Shown here: positions 17,698-30,900 of the stretch, one piece after another
How positions within the stretch are numbered: the first letter of the stretch is position 1
Layout: the number at the start of each line of letters is the position of its first letter
Source of the DNA: Tyto alba
Lineage: Eukaryota; Chordata; Aves; Strigiformes; Tytonidae
DNA: 64,000 nucleotides
Assembly: GCF_018691265.1 (NCBI RefSeq)
Contig: NW_024881279.1
Location: 4,989,243 to 5,053,242, forward strand
Reading direction: 5' to 3'
Notes under the pieces: generated by a model
Seen by the model: the letters and a program-made list of their open reading frames with translations, nothing else
The model's database searches: none
Told to the model about the DNA's origin: nothing
Program-made: the position numbers and the translations under genes

Positions 17698-17771
17698 TGA
17701 GGTAACCCCTCTGGAATTGCATTTCCCGGAGTATTTGTCAGAGCTGACGAAGCGCAGAGGCCCCGAAAGAA

Positions 17772-17788
17772 TTTATACACGGTATAAA
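17772..17788. promoter_or_regulatory. Palindromic back-to-back TATA boxes
   Basis: TTTATAC-ACG-GTATAAA: a perfect 7-bp inverted repeat that places a TATAAA on each strand, head to head. The plus-strand box points into the CpG-rich block at 17790-18560; the minus-strand box points toward PITX1. This looks like a divergent core promoter at the edge of an island, but no transcript evidence is available. Confidence 0.4.
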
Positions 17789-18018
17789 GATGTCAAGGGC
17801 GGTGCGGAGAGCGGAGCGGGCTGCCCGCCGCGCCCCGGCCTCCGCGGGCGCGGAGCCGCCGCCGAGCACCGAGGCGAGCCGAGGCCGCGGTGAGGGGCGC
17901 TCCTCACCCCCCCCCTCGCCTTGCCGCCGGCTTTGTTTTCCGCACCTCCGGCCGCCGCCCGCGTCCCCGGGGCTGGAGGAGGCGAGAAGGGGTCCGGGGG
18001 CGGGCCGGCCCGGCGGGA

Positions 18019-18170
18019 CACGCGTGGCGGGGGGGGGAGACACGCGTGGGGCGGGCTGGGGAGCCGGGCGCACGCGTGGGGGGGCGGGCCGGGGCGCACG
18101 ACGAGGCCGTCCGTGAGGGCCAGGCGGCGACACGCGTGGGGCGGGCAGGATGTTGAAAGGAACACGCGTG
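18019..18170. promoter_or_regulatory. Five CACGCGTG palindromes
   Basis: Exact CACGCGTG at 18019-18026, 18041-18048, 18071-18078, 18131-18138 and 18163-18170. Each contains CACGCG on both strands, the class C site of HES/HEY-type repressors, and also the GCGTG core recognised by AHR/ARNT-type dimers. The sequence between them is unrelated enough that this is not a simple tandem repeat. Which factor binds, if any, is inference. Confidence 0.45.
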
Positions 18171-18186
18171 GAGCCGTTCCCGGGTA

Positions 18187-18303
18187 ACTTACCGGGCGGT
18201 GCGCTCGGCGGCGGCGGGGTGCCGGGCCCGGCGGGGGCTGTGCTCGCCCCCGTCGCCGCTCCAGGCTTTTCTTGGGAGATTTCCCCGTCTCCTCCTGACG
18301 TCA
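18187..18303 (-). other. Candidate upstream non-coding exon end and CRE
   Basis: On the minus strand, GCCCG is followed by GTAAGT (18192-18187), a perfect donor, inside a CpG island. A full CRE, TGACGTCA, lies about 105 bp upstream of it (18296-18303). Together they could be the promoter and first exon of a transcript running toward PITX1. No acceptor partner can be proven from sequence. Confidence 0.25.
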
Positions 18304-18700
18304 GCCCCGTCCCAGGGTGCCGCAGCCGGGGGAGGGCCGGGGGCAGGGCCGCCCGCACCGGGAGACCGGCGGCGCCGGCTGCCCCGCACCTCCGCCTCGC
18401 TGCCAAAAGCATCCCCGAGCCCGGCCCCCCTTTCCCCCCTCTTTCCCACCCCCTCCAGCTCCCCGGCCCCGCTCCGGCGGCCGAACCCCCCCCCCCCCTC
18501 GCCCCCGGCTCTCGGTGCGCGGTCCCGGGCCGGCCCCCGGGGCGGTTTCATTCTCCCGGTTACACGGTCCCTGCCCTCTTCATTTCCTCCCGGCCGGTGT
18601 TCTTGTCCGAGGGGGCAGGGACAAGGAAGGGCCAATTTTTTTTCCGCACCCCCCCCCCAAATACGCTCCTGGTTGAGGATTTCAGCGCGGAGGTGGGTGC

Positions 18701-21700
18701 GCAGCGCCGAGCACCATCAAACAGCACCCAGGGCTGTGCCGGGGCTGGAGGACACGGGGCGATGCTTACAGGGGGTGATACAGGGCAGGCACACTGTGCT
18801 GCCCAGCTAGCCAAGCACTCATCCCCAGACCCTTCGTCCAGTTTAATTTTCCAGGGATGCTTCTGGAGTTTCACACACTTCATTGCTCATATTTACCCCC
18901 CTGGAAGGTCTTGTCCCATGAGGAAAATCACACCAGTTGTGCTGCGAGTGAGCAAACCCTGCAGCAGGGATGTGCCTTCTGCTTTCCTAAATAGAGCGGG
19001 TCACACACACATACACACGCACAGAGGCTATCGCTGCAGCTGAAAACCAAGGACAACGAATATGGAATGGATCAGAAAGATAAATAGCATAAAATCAGGA
19101 ACAGTCCAGTTCCACACTTGCCATTTGTTATAGAGAGAAGAAGTAAATGGGATTCACATGTCGAGCATTAGCTGGTTGTTAGTCTGTAAGATAATATTAA
19201 CTTTAGTGCTTGCTGCTTTACTCTAGTTTTCCAAAGGCAGTTCCAGGAGGCACCCAGCCTGTAATTTAGGATGGCACATACTGTGTGAAAGAGGCTTTGG
19301 CACTGGGGCCTACCAGCACATCAAGGTGATATTAACATAATAAAACGTTTGGAGAGGGAGCAGGAGCTCATAAATTAATGCATTCTACTGTTTTAATGCT
19401 AGGAGCTAACAATGCGTTTCCTGTTGGGCTGATCGTCCCTGCTGCAGCCTAACAGCTGTTTTAAAGGTGCTGTGAAATTAAAGAGAGGGAAGATGATTGT
19501 CTTTAAATCAATGTTTAATGATGTGTTATTAGGAGAAAAGTCTTCCTCCAGCAGATGTTTACATGCTGAGGATGGAAGGGAGCTTCCCAGGCTGCCTGCC
19601 AGAGGAGCGGGGGAGATGTCCCCGTGTCTCACCAGTCTAGCAGATGGCCCTGATGTCCTCAGCACAGTTTGCTCAGCACTGGGCTTGGCTGAGGGCTGGC
19701 ACTGGGAGAGGCTTTGCCCAGGTCTTTGGGTGGGTGCTGAGGAAACTCCTCCAGGATGTTGAATGGCTGCAAGGTTTTCAAGTCATTTGAGTCATGACTA
19801 TGAGCAGGTGAATATGGCAAATGTTGAGAACATCCTGCCCACGTTCAGCACAGGTCATGGTTGTCAGGATCCTTCCCCCATAAAGATCAGATATGGCTGC
19901 AGGAATATCCTCTGACCCATGAGTTTTTTTCTGGAGGGACAAGCTCTGAGCGACCTCCCTTTTTGCAGGGGATCAGAAAAGCCCTGGAGAGACAAACAAC
20001 TGGTTGAAGACCACATAGCAAAGGAGTGGGGCTGGGGCTGATCTGTGTGCCTTGAGACTGCAAGGGCAGGTTATACAGAGGCTTGATTCCTCCTAGCCTA
20101 GGAGATGGTCCTTGCTGAATGTGTATTATGGGCTGGAAGCCTCTCAGAGCTCTTCACTCATACAGGTCAGGCGGCCCGAGACACCTCTGGCCAGGCACTA
20201 ACAGCAAGATCCAGGTACTAGAAAAATAAATGCAATTTTAAGGAGTGAACTCTGAGATGTGGTGCCTAAAATAAGGTGGAAATGGAAGCTGGGAGTGTAA
20301 ATCTTTCTGTAGGTGCTGATGTCTTATGTCCTTTGTGCTTGATCCAAAGATGGGTTAATTAGTCTCATCGTCTGTACTTCAGCTTCCAGTTTAAAAGATG
20401 GCCATCATAAAGTTTTTCCCGCCAGAGAAGACATCGGATGGATTCAGGAGCCAGCAACATATCGGGGCTTGTGCCCAAAAGGCACCAAGGAGTGCACAGT
20501 GCTGCTGGGGGTCCTGAGAGAAGGGCACCTCATCGCCAGGTGACCCTCTGGCTGCCACCAAACCAGCATCAAATCATCTCCACCCCAACCCAGTTTCCAA
20601 AATAATTGTTTCCACAGCCAAGCTCATATTCTGCGTGATGGTGGCACAAATTGTTCCTACACAAACAGAAGAACCCTTTGCAATTGCTTTTTTTAATCAT
20701 CACAAACATTAATTAAAAGAAAGTCCCTCTGTATTTCCAAATATAGTGAAGAAATGAGTCTTCAACTCACTCATTCCTTTATTTTCAGCTTTCCCTGTTA
20801 GTGCATCCTTGGAATAATGTCTAAGAGGCCGCACTTCTTCTTTGGGAGAAACTGGGATGTTTGGAAGATGACTGGACTGTAACATTTCTAAACTTCCCAG
20901 AAGAGGCAAACTGTAAAGGAATAAGCTTCTTTCTGTGCACGCACATTTGTTTTGGAGCCAAATGGAAAGGAGAGCTCAGAAAAAAAAAAAATGACAAATT
21001 GTTTGGAAAATATTGTCCTTCCCAAGACAGACCTAACCATACAGGGGGAAGGGAGTCAATACTGAAATTTTCCCTTTATATTTGAGTCCAGCAGCCCTCC
21101 CATTCACTCCTCTGGGAGGTTTGTGTGAGTCAGTCCTGCAAGATCATCCATTCAGGGTAATATTTCCAGCACTTCAGTCCCCTCCCTGCTTCACTCCTAT
21201 TCCCCACTGAAAGAAGTCCCACTGCTCAGATTTATGGTAAGAGCAGCGGGATGGGACCCGGCGCTGTCCCCGTCCCTCCCAACCTCATCCACAGCCCGGC
21301 ATCACTGAAGATGAACTACAGTGAAGGAGAAGGCAGAGCAGCTCTGCCACTTAGAAAACGTATCTGTGAGTTTATGCAGATCATTACGAGAAGCAAAAAA
21401 GCCGTCTGGAGCAAGGAAAATTAAGTATGAGGACTGGGAGAAGTCCTCTTTCCAGCCCTGCCCAGCCTCCTGGTGTGACTCCAGCAAGTTGTATGAGGTT
21501 TATGTGCCTACAACCAACTACCCCGACCTCCCCCCAGGGTGTGGGCAGGTTAAGGCAGGAAGAGGTGTTAGGCAAATGGAAGAAGCTATAAAAGAGCAGA
21601 GTTTATTGGCATTTTGATCGTGCTTGTGAAAGGCTGCTGGAGCTGCACTGAATCGATAATGCTAGACGTGATTTCTTTGGGGACAAAATGAGGAGTGCAT

Positions 21701-24700
21701 TGCAGCCTTGGTGGTTAGAAGGAAATACAGAAAATACTTGTGGCGAGGAAATCCCTTCACTCCTTTTAAATCACTGAATTTATCATCATTGTCATCTTTA
21801 AGTAATAAACAAATGTGCTATTTATGCATCCCCAACTGCTAATGGTGACATTTCTGCAACAGCAAAAAAGCTGCAGCAACTGTGTACACCTGCAATTAGC
21901 AGCATGCAGAGTGTGCAAGATGCTTTGAAAGGAGATGTTGGGAAAGAGGTTTCTTTTTGTGTGTGTGGTTGTGTTTATTCCCTGGTGACATGCTGCTAAC
22001 AAGCTGCAAACCAAGGATCACCCACAACAAACAAAAACAAACAAACAAAGTTTTGTAGAGGGTGGTAATACTTAGTTTAATTCTCTTAGGCCTTTAAAAA
22101 TAATTATAGCCTTGTTTGTGACAACTGGAAAGGCCACATTTACTCCAATAAAACTGCTTGTTGTTGTTCAAGAATGACATTTGGAGATGTTTCCTTATAC
22201 AATGTAGACATTAATGGGAGTAGATCTCAATCAATGAAATATTGATGTATTTCTCATCTTTGCACTAGCAGGATTTTTGGTGCTGCAGCTTGTGGTCAGC
22301 TGTTTACTTGCCAGTTAAATCGCAACACATTTAACGACTTTCTAGAGATCTGTCTGAAGCCTTATTGGCAACGAACAGGATCTTGGGGATTTGGGCATTA
22401 GTAAAAAGTTATTTAAGGTCTAGACATCGATCCAAGTATCTCTACTGCATTTTATTCCGTACATTATAGATTTTGGGGGAAAGTGATAAGTGGCACATAT
22501 ACCTTCAAACTAACACACGCGACTCCTATATTCTTGTGTGGTAGTTTTTCCATCTGACTATAAACACTCTGTCGTGCTTAGGATTATTTATCTGTGTTTT
22601 GACAGCACAGCAGTGTCTTAGGTCATGCATTGTCTGAATGACATAGTGGATCTTAACTTGCCATCTATTAGACCTTGGCACCAGCCTCTTAGGGCTTGAC
22701 AGAAAAAAATCCCATATAGATATAATATAGATACAGATACTCAAGTCTATCTTCAGCTGAGAAGCATTTAGATTTGGTCTTAACAGGGACCAAGCACATA
22801 TTTAAGAGTAAAGTTGTGCTCAGTCATGAAGAGATGGCTGCGGGAAGAGATGTGCAGTATTCCGGGGACCTGACACTGGTGATGTACTTTATTCCTCCCT
22901 CTTCCACAGGGATTGGCTTTGGACCATGGTGAGAGGCAGGAGAGAGGACTTTGGCCCCATCACTCTTCATTCCTGATGTTAAACAATGCTGTGGAGCAAG
23001 ATTCGCTTAGAGCCAGGACCGCCTCCTTTCCAGCCCCGCGGGACCTTCTCTGTCTTGTATTATTATTGCTGTATCTATTATGATTAATGACTTCCAAAGT
23101 TGTGCTAAAACTATTTAAGTGCCTGATGATCCATCTGAAACTCATCTCCATTCTGTGCATAGGTCCCAAGCATTAAACTTTGTAGGTGACCACGCTGGCC
23201 TGGGAGTGGAAATGAGGTACATACACATTATTTGGCAGGAGCTATATATCGGACAGTGCTTTCTGGCAGCATATGCAGGGCCTCACACAAATGAAAACTG
23301 ATGGCTTAATATTTTTTTACATTTTTCCCACCAGAGCTATTACCTCCTAATTGCAGAGATGGATTAAACCGAAGAGAGTGTGCTTGTCAGGGAGAGGCTG
23401 GCATGTGTTAGACTTGAGTTGTCACCTGGGGAGTGGGGGCCAGGGGACTCCCCTCCTGCTCCCCCTTTCTGCCCTGGCCGTGCTCAGCACCAGCACATCC
23501 TACCACCAGTGGGTGAAACTGGGGTTAAACACAGGCTGATGTTGCACTAGAGGTGGCATTTACCAGGGAATTTGCACTTTCTGTGCGCTTCCAGGGACAT
23601 GGGAGGATGCAACCAGCTCTGCACTGATTTCTCAATATGCGTCTCATTACTCATGGATCTACCATACCAAGCTGTATTTAGATGATCTCTTTAATTGCTA
23701 AACCTTTCCCCGAGGTCTGCTGAATTCAGTGAGGCAGAAAGGAGAGGCGGCTTCCAGAGGGAGTCTGAAAGCGGCTGGTGGAGCCGACGTGACAAAACAT
23801 CATTTTATATGCCTTTGTGTGTTTTACAGCAGAGCTAGGCGCCGGGCTGAGGATGCTCAAGGTGAATTTGGTAGTTGCACGTGTAAAAACCTGTTTGATC
23901 TTGTTATTCCCGAAAGCTTTGCACCTCATGAGCTTCCTCGGAGAGCTCCCCTGTGCACCCGCAGTGCTCCTCCTGCCATCCCGCCTTGGCTCTCCCCGCG
24001 GGCCAGAGGACATCATCCTGCCAAAGATGCCCAGACCACCACAGTTCTGCTCTCCTGCGACATCTCAATGTTTTAGGCCACCGTTTCAAATCTGGCTTGC
24101 CAACTTTCTGGCCCATTGCAGATGTTTTGCTGGTGTCTCCACCTCTGATTTACTGTGATCAGCTGCAAAAGTTCAGAGGCAGGTACCTCTGAAGACAAAG
24201 CAGCACAGAATAAGGATTTTCACCATCGTCCCTCTGCCTGCTTTCAAAATCAGCAGGGCATTTTGGTGAAAGAGAGAGACACTTTTTGTTCCTGTTTTAA
24301 CAGTGCAGCCAAAATGACGATAGACCTTCTATAGAGACTGGCTTGTCCATGTCCCAGGGCACAGGCAAGTTTCTATTCTCTGTCTGCACAGGGCAAAGCC
24401 AGATGGCTCATGGAGCATGGCCGGGCCCCCAGGAGGTACCATCCCAGGCTGGAAACCATCCCAGGGTCAGGAGAGAGAAGGCTTTTCTGGCCACTGCAAA
24501 TATGGAAAATAATGTAAATACATTTTCTCCACAGGCATGAAAGGACTGAGCTCTCTCCTGCTGAAACACGACCACACTAAAGTGAAGATGCTCATAGCAA
24601 TGAAAGAGCAAGAAAATGAATGAGTTTGGGTGCAAATATTTGGTGCTTAGAAAGCAGATGAATTGTCCATGTGTGTATATTAAAAACACCTTCAGTATTT

Positions 24701-27624
24701 TTGCTCTCCCAAAGGGAACATCTACAGAAGAAGACTAACCTGGAGCTCTCCCAAAGACTGGGCTGACCACAATGTAATCACCAAAACTAAGTATAAGGTT
24801 AAAATTAAACACCTGCATGGAAAGTGTTTGCAGAAGAGAAGTCCTCATTTGCCTGTGAACAAGAAAATGAAAGGCATTCATCCAGCTCTATGAAATACCG
24901 TGAGATCTATGGGTGGGAAGTGCTAAGCACTACAATTATTATTTACTATATATTAATATTTGTTATTCAGGAGGATTTGTGTGTGGAGAGAACTTGGAGG
25001 ATCTGGTCTGGCTCTGTGTGCTGGGACTCTCAAGGGATTTTTTAGTGTCTACCACAATTATAGATGAGGACTGAGTGAAACCCTGTGGTTTTACTCTACA
25101 AAACATTAAATTCAGCAACTGCCCATGTTTTCAGTGGAAAAAAAAAAAAAAAAAAAAGAAAAAAATCTTTCAGAATGTATTTGAACAGTATTTCTATGGT
25201 GTGGCTGGACCAGAGTATTTTTAAAAAAGGGATCACACATGGCTATGTGGGAAAACTGTAGGCTTAGGCTCCTGGTCATAAAATCGAGCACTATGCACAA
25301 GGGTGTCAGGTATTTTAATCCTCCTCAGTCTCACCCAGCCTGCAGAGATAATCCACCTGCATGTCCTGCACACAGAGGTGCTTTCGTCTCTGTGCTGTTC
25401 GTAGTGGTTGATGTTTTGTGTGAGGATGAACCTGGCTGGGGTTTTTCTTGCTTCACCTTTTGGCACCTGCAGAGGAGAAGAGCAGAACACTTCCCCATTG
25501 ACTCGGGGAAGTTGGATTTTCCTGTTTTGAAAGATGACACGCCTTTCTGGGTGAACTGCAAAAATTGCCAAAAAACATTTAAGGTGTGTTTGTATAATTG
25601 CTTACTGTACATCTCCGGATTACTGAGTGCATTTAGATGTTTAGTTTTAAGGACCAGAGTTTATTCTGCTTCATGCTTAAGTAAACACTGGAAGTTCGGA
25701 TCCTCCACACCGGATAAGACCTCTGGTTCATCAGGTCTGGTATCCTGCCTCTGGCAGTGACTCACATCTGATAGTGGGAGAAGCTGCCGTGTTGGAGCTC
25801 AGCGGAGCCGCTGGGATGTGTGCGCGCTGGGATGCGGGGACCGGCTGGGCACTGCGCGCTCCAATCCTGCCTGCCCCGAGCAGCAACCCCTTTGGTTTCA
25901 CATCCTTACACCTTCATGAGTTTTAAACCTCCACGAAATGTTAGAGATGCTTCTTCAAAAGACCCCCATCGTCTTCATCGATAGCGCCTGCAGAACTGCT
26001 GCCGCTGGGTCTTTTCCGCATCACGGCTGTACCGGCACTCTGCCATGAGAAACCTCCTGTGGTTTCTGCTCTTGCATACCAGCATGTCCCTGCATAGCTC
26101 CTCCCTGGTGTGCTGGGGTCCTCGGTCACGGCTCACACATACAGAAATTGCTTGTATTAAAGCCTGCAGGTGGGAAAAGCATTCCCCAGGTTTTCTTCAG
26201 TGTTTATAACCACACCTCCCATCGCTATAGTGCGTCTGAGCCGAGCTGCGGTTTGGTTTTTTAAACTTCAACCCTTATGTGACATATAATAACTCTAAAC
26301 TGTGTTACAAGCCAAGATTACAAGGTATAACATGAGGTGAAACACTATATGGGAAATAAAGATGCATGAAAGATTTTGTACAAAGGAAGTAACCCACTGT
26401 ACATAAACTGGGTAGCTGCTCAGGGGCAAACCTTTAGGATTTGATGGATTATTATCCCTGGGATCCAGTGTTAAGGAGTGTTTATTTATTATAGCTCCCT
26501 AGTCCTTCTCCTCCCACCATGTCCCAGCCTTGGGGCTCTGAAAGACTCAGAAATGCCTCTCCTCCCTGATTGCCTCATCACCCATCCTCATCACCTGGGC
26601 ATCTCCATTTAAGGCGGGAGCTCAGATCTGTACTGCTCTCCTGCTGTCTACTGCAAATAGACAGGAGAAACATGGTACAGCAATGAAGGTTTAGCACTCC
26701 TGCCCTCAGGAGATGCGTGTGTGGTTGCTCTGTCCCCTCGTCCCCTGTGCCTGGGTGTCCCAGCCCTGCCACCCCACTGCCATCACTGCTGCCCAGGGCT
26801 TGTACCTGATGAGTTTCGCAAGAGCTATGAAAGGTGATGTTCCAGTTCTGTTACCACTTAATGCTGAGCATTTCCAATCCCCTAATTACAAATGCAAATG
26901 CAGCAGAGTCAGATCCCAATGAATGGCTCTTCCCAGATGCCTTCCGCTTTGCTGGGTGACTCTGACTCTTCCTCATCAAGGCTGGATGGAAACTCTCATT
27001 TGAAAACAAAGGGATATCCTGTTTTCTGGAGGGGTACAGGTTTTGTGGGGTACAAAAGTTTCCTAAATTTGACTGAAGAAGTACTTCAATACTGAATTGA
27101 GGTCAGTCCAGGTCCCTTTCATGACAAAAGAGGCAGCAAAAGAACAAGGATATTAGCTGTGAGCTTGCAGTGCTCCCATTCCCTTTTTCCCCAGCACTTC
27201 ATTTGGGTGAGTTTCTTTTACATTTCTCCATTTCTTGCTGTCTAACTGCAAATTTTAAAACAATGCAAAATTATCCAACTCCACTTTTTTTTTTTTTTTT
27301 TTTTTTTTAAGTGGGGGTTGTATTTGTTTTGGTTGGAATTTGGGAGACGTGACTGTGCCCTAAAGGCAAGAGATATGACCTGCAGAGCAGGGTATGTCCC
27401 TAATCTGCTGACTGCAGTGACACTCCTGGCAAGGCTAGAAACTGGGAGTCTCTTTTGTCTCTGACAAAAGGAGCATCATGTTAGAAACATGTATTACTTG
27501 ATAAGATATTCCTCCTGTAGAGACAGAAAGGAAATAACCTTGGAGGCCAGAGACAGAAATTACATTATCCATTATGCCTGGCAGCACATAGCCCAAGGTT
27601 TAGTCATGGGTAGTTGTAGCCATC
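18701..27624. other. Non-coding flank; no exon recognised
   Basis: Composition falls to ordinary levels. I see no protein-coding exon, RNA gene or complete mobile element. A weak MIR-like segment lies near 20000-20070 (ACCACATAGCAAAGGAGTGG). AT-rich, unique blocks near 22080-22450 and 23780-23920 resemble candidate conserved non-coding DNA. Simple tracts include a poly-A (25138-25157) and a poly-T (about 27284-27308). Confidence 0.5.
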
Positions 27625-27905
27625 TAAACTGCAGTGCTCCCATGGCTCCCCTGGAAGGATTATTCAGCAGCCTAACACATTTCATCATTGGGAAATATTT
27701 CCTGATACTCAGCCTAAACCCTTCCTTTCTTAATATCATCCCATTGCTCTTAGTTATGCCACATGTATAACTGTAAATTATTCCTCTATCTCCTTGATTT
27801 TTGCAGCCTCCAAATATTTCTAGGATGTTATCATGTCCCCTCAGTTGTGTCCTAGCTGAGTTATATGTGTTTGGCTCTTTTAACCTCTCCTTAGAACTCA
27901 GCCCA
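27625..27905 (-). mobile_element. Old CR1 LINE 3' fragment
   Basis: Plus-strand text such as TTTCCTGATACTCAGCCTAAACC, TCTTAATATCATCCCATTGCTC, CAGCCTCCAAATATTT and TCATGTCCCCTCAGTTGTG follows, in order, the complement of the CR1 3' region seen throughout bird and reptile genomes. The element therefore lies in minus orientation. It lacks the extreme 3' tail and any coding part, and it is diverged, so it is an old, 5'- and 3'-truncated copy. Confidence 0.75.
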
Positions 27906-30900
27906 CACTCTTCATCCTGCCTGCCTTATTGTGGTCCTCTGCTTCTCCCCAACACCTTCCCAGTCCCTTCCTCGCCGCTGTTCTGCCAAGAGAGGCTCTG
28001 ACTGGGGTGCAGCCTTCTCCACACAGCCCCCACAGAGCTGGGTGGGCAGAGTTATCCCCACGGGGTGTCCTTTGGGACAAACACCGGTCCCCATGCCCTG
28101 GCCAGGCTGTCACCCTGCCACATCTCATGGTGTTCCTTTTCTGTCTCCTGCAGCTTCTTAAGATGGAGCCAAGCTTGGATCAAATTGTGTTTTCAACCTG
28201 CTTTGCTCTTCTTCTTCCAGATCCTTTCTCAGCTCCTTTCCTTCATCCCAGGGAAAAGGGATCCAGGAGCCACCTCTTTCGCCCTTCCCTGGGCAGGAGG
28301 TCTTGCTGAGCAGCTGCAGTGATCCTCTCTTGCCATGCCTTTTGTTTTCTCGTGTCTTTTTATCACCAAGTGGAGAAGTTAAACCCCATAGGCTACTTGT
28401 AGTATTATTAGTGTCAAAGCTGGTGGCTGCAGGACAGTCCCAGGACGTCTGCATTTAGAGAAGCACCCACCCAGCAGTGCTCTCGGGGAGCCCTCCCACA
28501 GATCGCCCACGGGCTCGGTGGCCGTGGGAGGATGCTCTGAGGTGCAGGGTCCCTCTTCCCCAGCACTAGGTTTCCATCACCCGGCACAGCCTTGAAACCT
28601 GAAACGCCTCCTTCCAGCCCAGGGCAGGGCTGGCTGCTAATTCCTCCCAGTGTAAATTTACACCCGGAGCTGTTTTCTGACAGCGGGCAGAGGGCAGACC
28701 GGGAGAGGGCTGCCTGGCCACTACAAATTAGAGCGCTGAGTGGCAGCTCTCACAGGGATGCTGCTCCCTTCCCCTGACATGCTGAGATGCCTCAGGCTGC
28801 AGGCTCTTGATGCTCATTGCAGTCATTATGGTATTTTCCCCTCGGTGTACCGTTGTTAATTATTTCTGTGTTGGGTTGCAGCTATCATCTTCCCCTGACC
28901 CGCAGCGCCTGCAGCAACGACAAGAGCAAAAGCCAGCAGGTGGCTGGGAGCTCTGTGCAGTGGGAGCAGGGTGGCTGGCTCCGTGCAAGCCCCTTCCCTC
29001 CAGGATTGCTGTGCCAATGCTGGACTGTAAGTCTCTGTAGTGGGATTTTTGCCTTCCTCTTTTTTCAGCATGAGGAGGATCCATATGCACCTTGTCGGTA
29101 GCAGGAGGGATGTGCTAGGGCAGGTAGAGGCCCAAGGGCAAGGTCGCATCTTGTGTCACTTCTGGATGATGCTCTCTGCCCTCCAGCAAGTGTCTCTGGA
29201 GGTGAGACTGCTGTGTCTTGAATGAAGTCGGTGGGGAGCTGGGCTGGGAGGGGAGATTGAGTCCTGGCTCAGAGGTCTAGTGACCAGCTTGCCCTCAGCA
29301 TCATGCTGGTGTTGGCTACAGGGCACTGTTCTTCATTCTGGAGGCAGAAACCCAGCAGGATCAGGCCATGTTGGAGTCCTCTGGTCCCACCAAACCAACC
29401 TGGGAGGACTCACTGCATGACACCACCTGTACAACACTAAGGGAGGGATATTGTCTGTGGTCAGCATGCTGGAGTGGAGCCTCCCTCCAGGAGAATCCAT
29501 CCCTCCTCTGCCAGCAACTCCTCTTGAGCCAGGTGGCTACAAAGATGTAGCTCCCTTGCCAAGGCGCCATGAAATGGAGTGGCCGACCTTCCTTCCAGCG
29601 TAGTAGCCAGCTCATGTTTTGGTGGTGGTGACACAGGTGGGAACTCATTGCGTTGAGCATCTCTGTGAACCCCAGACAAGGTGTGCCCTCCGAAAGCCCC
29701 ATTTCCCTGCTTTCCATTGCTACCCCCTCAAACAAAGTCAGGAGCTCTCCACAAGCCCGTTCACACCGAATCACCCGCCAAGGGCTATGCACAGCATCAG
29801 GGAGAGGGCAGTGCCAGGGGCACGAGGTGGGCACCGCTTCACGGGCTGGGTCCTGCATGGCGTGGGTGGTGGAGGAGGAGGCTGGCAGCTGGACGTGGAG
29901 CATCGCTCCCTCCCGGAACGTAGCAGCCCGCAGTGAAAACGCCCCATATCACACACACCGCTCTGTGCAGACTGGCCGGTGTGGCAGGCCAGTCAGCTGT
30001 GAGGCCAGAAAGGGTTTTATCCTTTGAAATATGCTTTGAATAGCACAAAACTGGCATCTCATTGTAATTATGAAGTTGGCGAGTTATACCGACAGTGTGA
30101 GTCATGCTGCCCTATGCTTTGTGAAGTCGGTTGCCCATGCTACGTACACATGTACTCAAACACACAGTCGGTGTGAAGGGCTGCTGTCACGCTTTCTTTT
30201 TCCTGATTTTAGCAAATCATCATTATTAGAAATGCACACAAGTTAACTGTGAGTGAATCATTGGTTTGAGAAGCGTAAATTTGTACACTTCTGTCTAAAT
30301 TTACTGTAACCCTGTGTATTTTAACAAACATCATGCCATGAACTTTTGGTTTACTTGTTTCAAATTTATAGTTTGCAGTCAAATAAATCAACAGCTATTG
30401 ACACCTGTTGATTCTTTCTATTTTATGCATCTGGACCTGACTAAATTTGAGACTTAATTTACATTTGTCTCTTTTGCAAGAAAAGATTTCAATTTATTGT
30501 GGGCGGTTTTATTGACATCAGGCAGTTTTGTAGAGAAAATGGTTTGATGTTGCATGTGTCCTGTTTTTCCAAAGGTTTTGCTCAACTTCATGTTTGTACA
30601 GCAGAATACTTTCTACTGTTCTTCCTTGTGCCTATTCTTTCAATAAATACCATTTCACTGTGATCTGACAAGCTCATACTGCTCCAGTGCAACAACTTGC
30701 CCATACATATTGTGGTGTTGTATTAAAGAGCTCCCTCATTATTTCAGTGCAGTGTGTATCTCCAGCATTTGTCAAGGCTTGTTTGATTCAAACGTGTTTG
30801 TCTTATCAGAGGGGAAAAAAACAACCAACCCTTTAGAACTGTCACTAGGGACAATTAATAACATTAGAAAAACAAAAAGAAGAATAGCGTACCATAAGGA

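Larger units (their letters stand above)
17790..18700. other. CpG island about 9 kb upstream of PITX1
   Basis: Very GC- and CpG-rich sequence containing five CACGCGTG palindromes, a CRE (18296-18303) and a consensus minus-strand splice donor. Open frames exceed 200 codons on both strands, but they overlap, are dominated by Pro/Arg/Gly/Ala and lack any domain. I read it as a promoter island, not a coding region. Confidence 0.6.

Noticed and set aside
17738..18635. Open frames of 148-297 codons on both strands in the 18-kb CpG island
   Set aside because: They overlap on opposite strands, are low-complexity Pro/Arg/Ala/Gly, and show no domain; GC content alone explains the lack of stops.
20000..20070. 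Third MIR-like SINE
   Set aside because: Only a short core-like stretch matches; too weak to list as a feature.
29361..29903. A 180-codon minus-strand open frame as a gene
   Set aside because: No recognisable domain and no splice or promoter context; open frames on the other strand overlap it.
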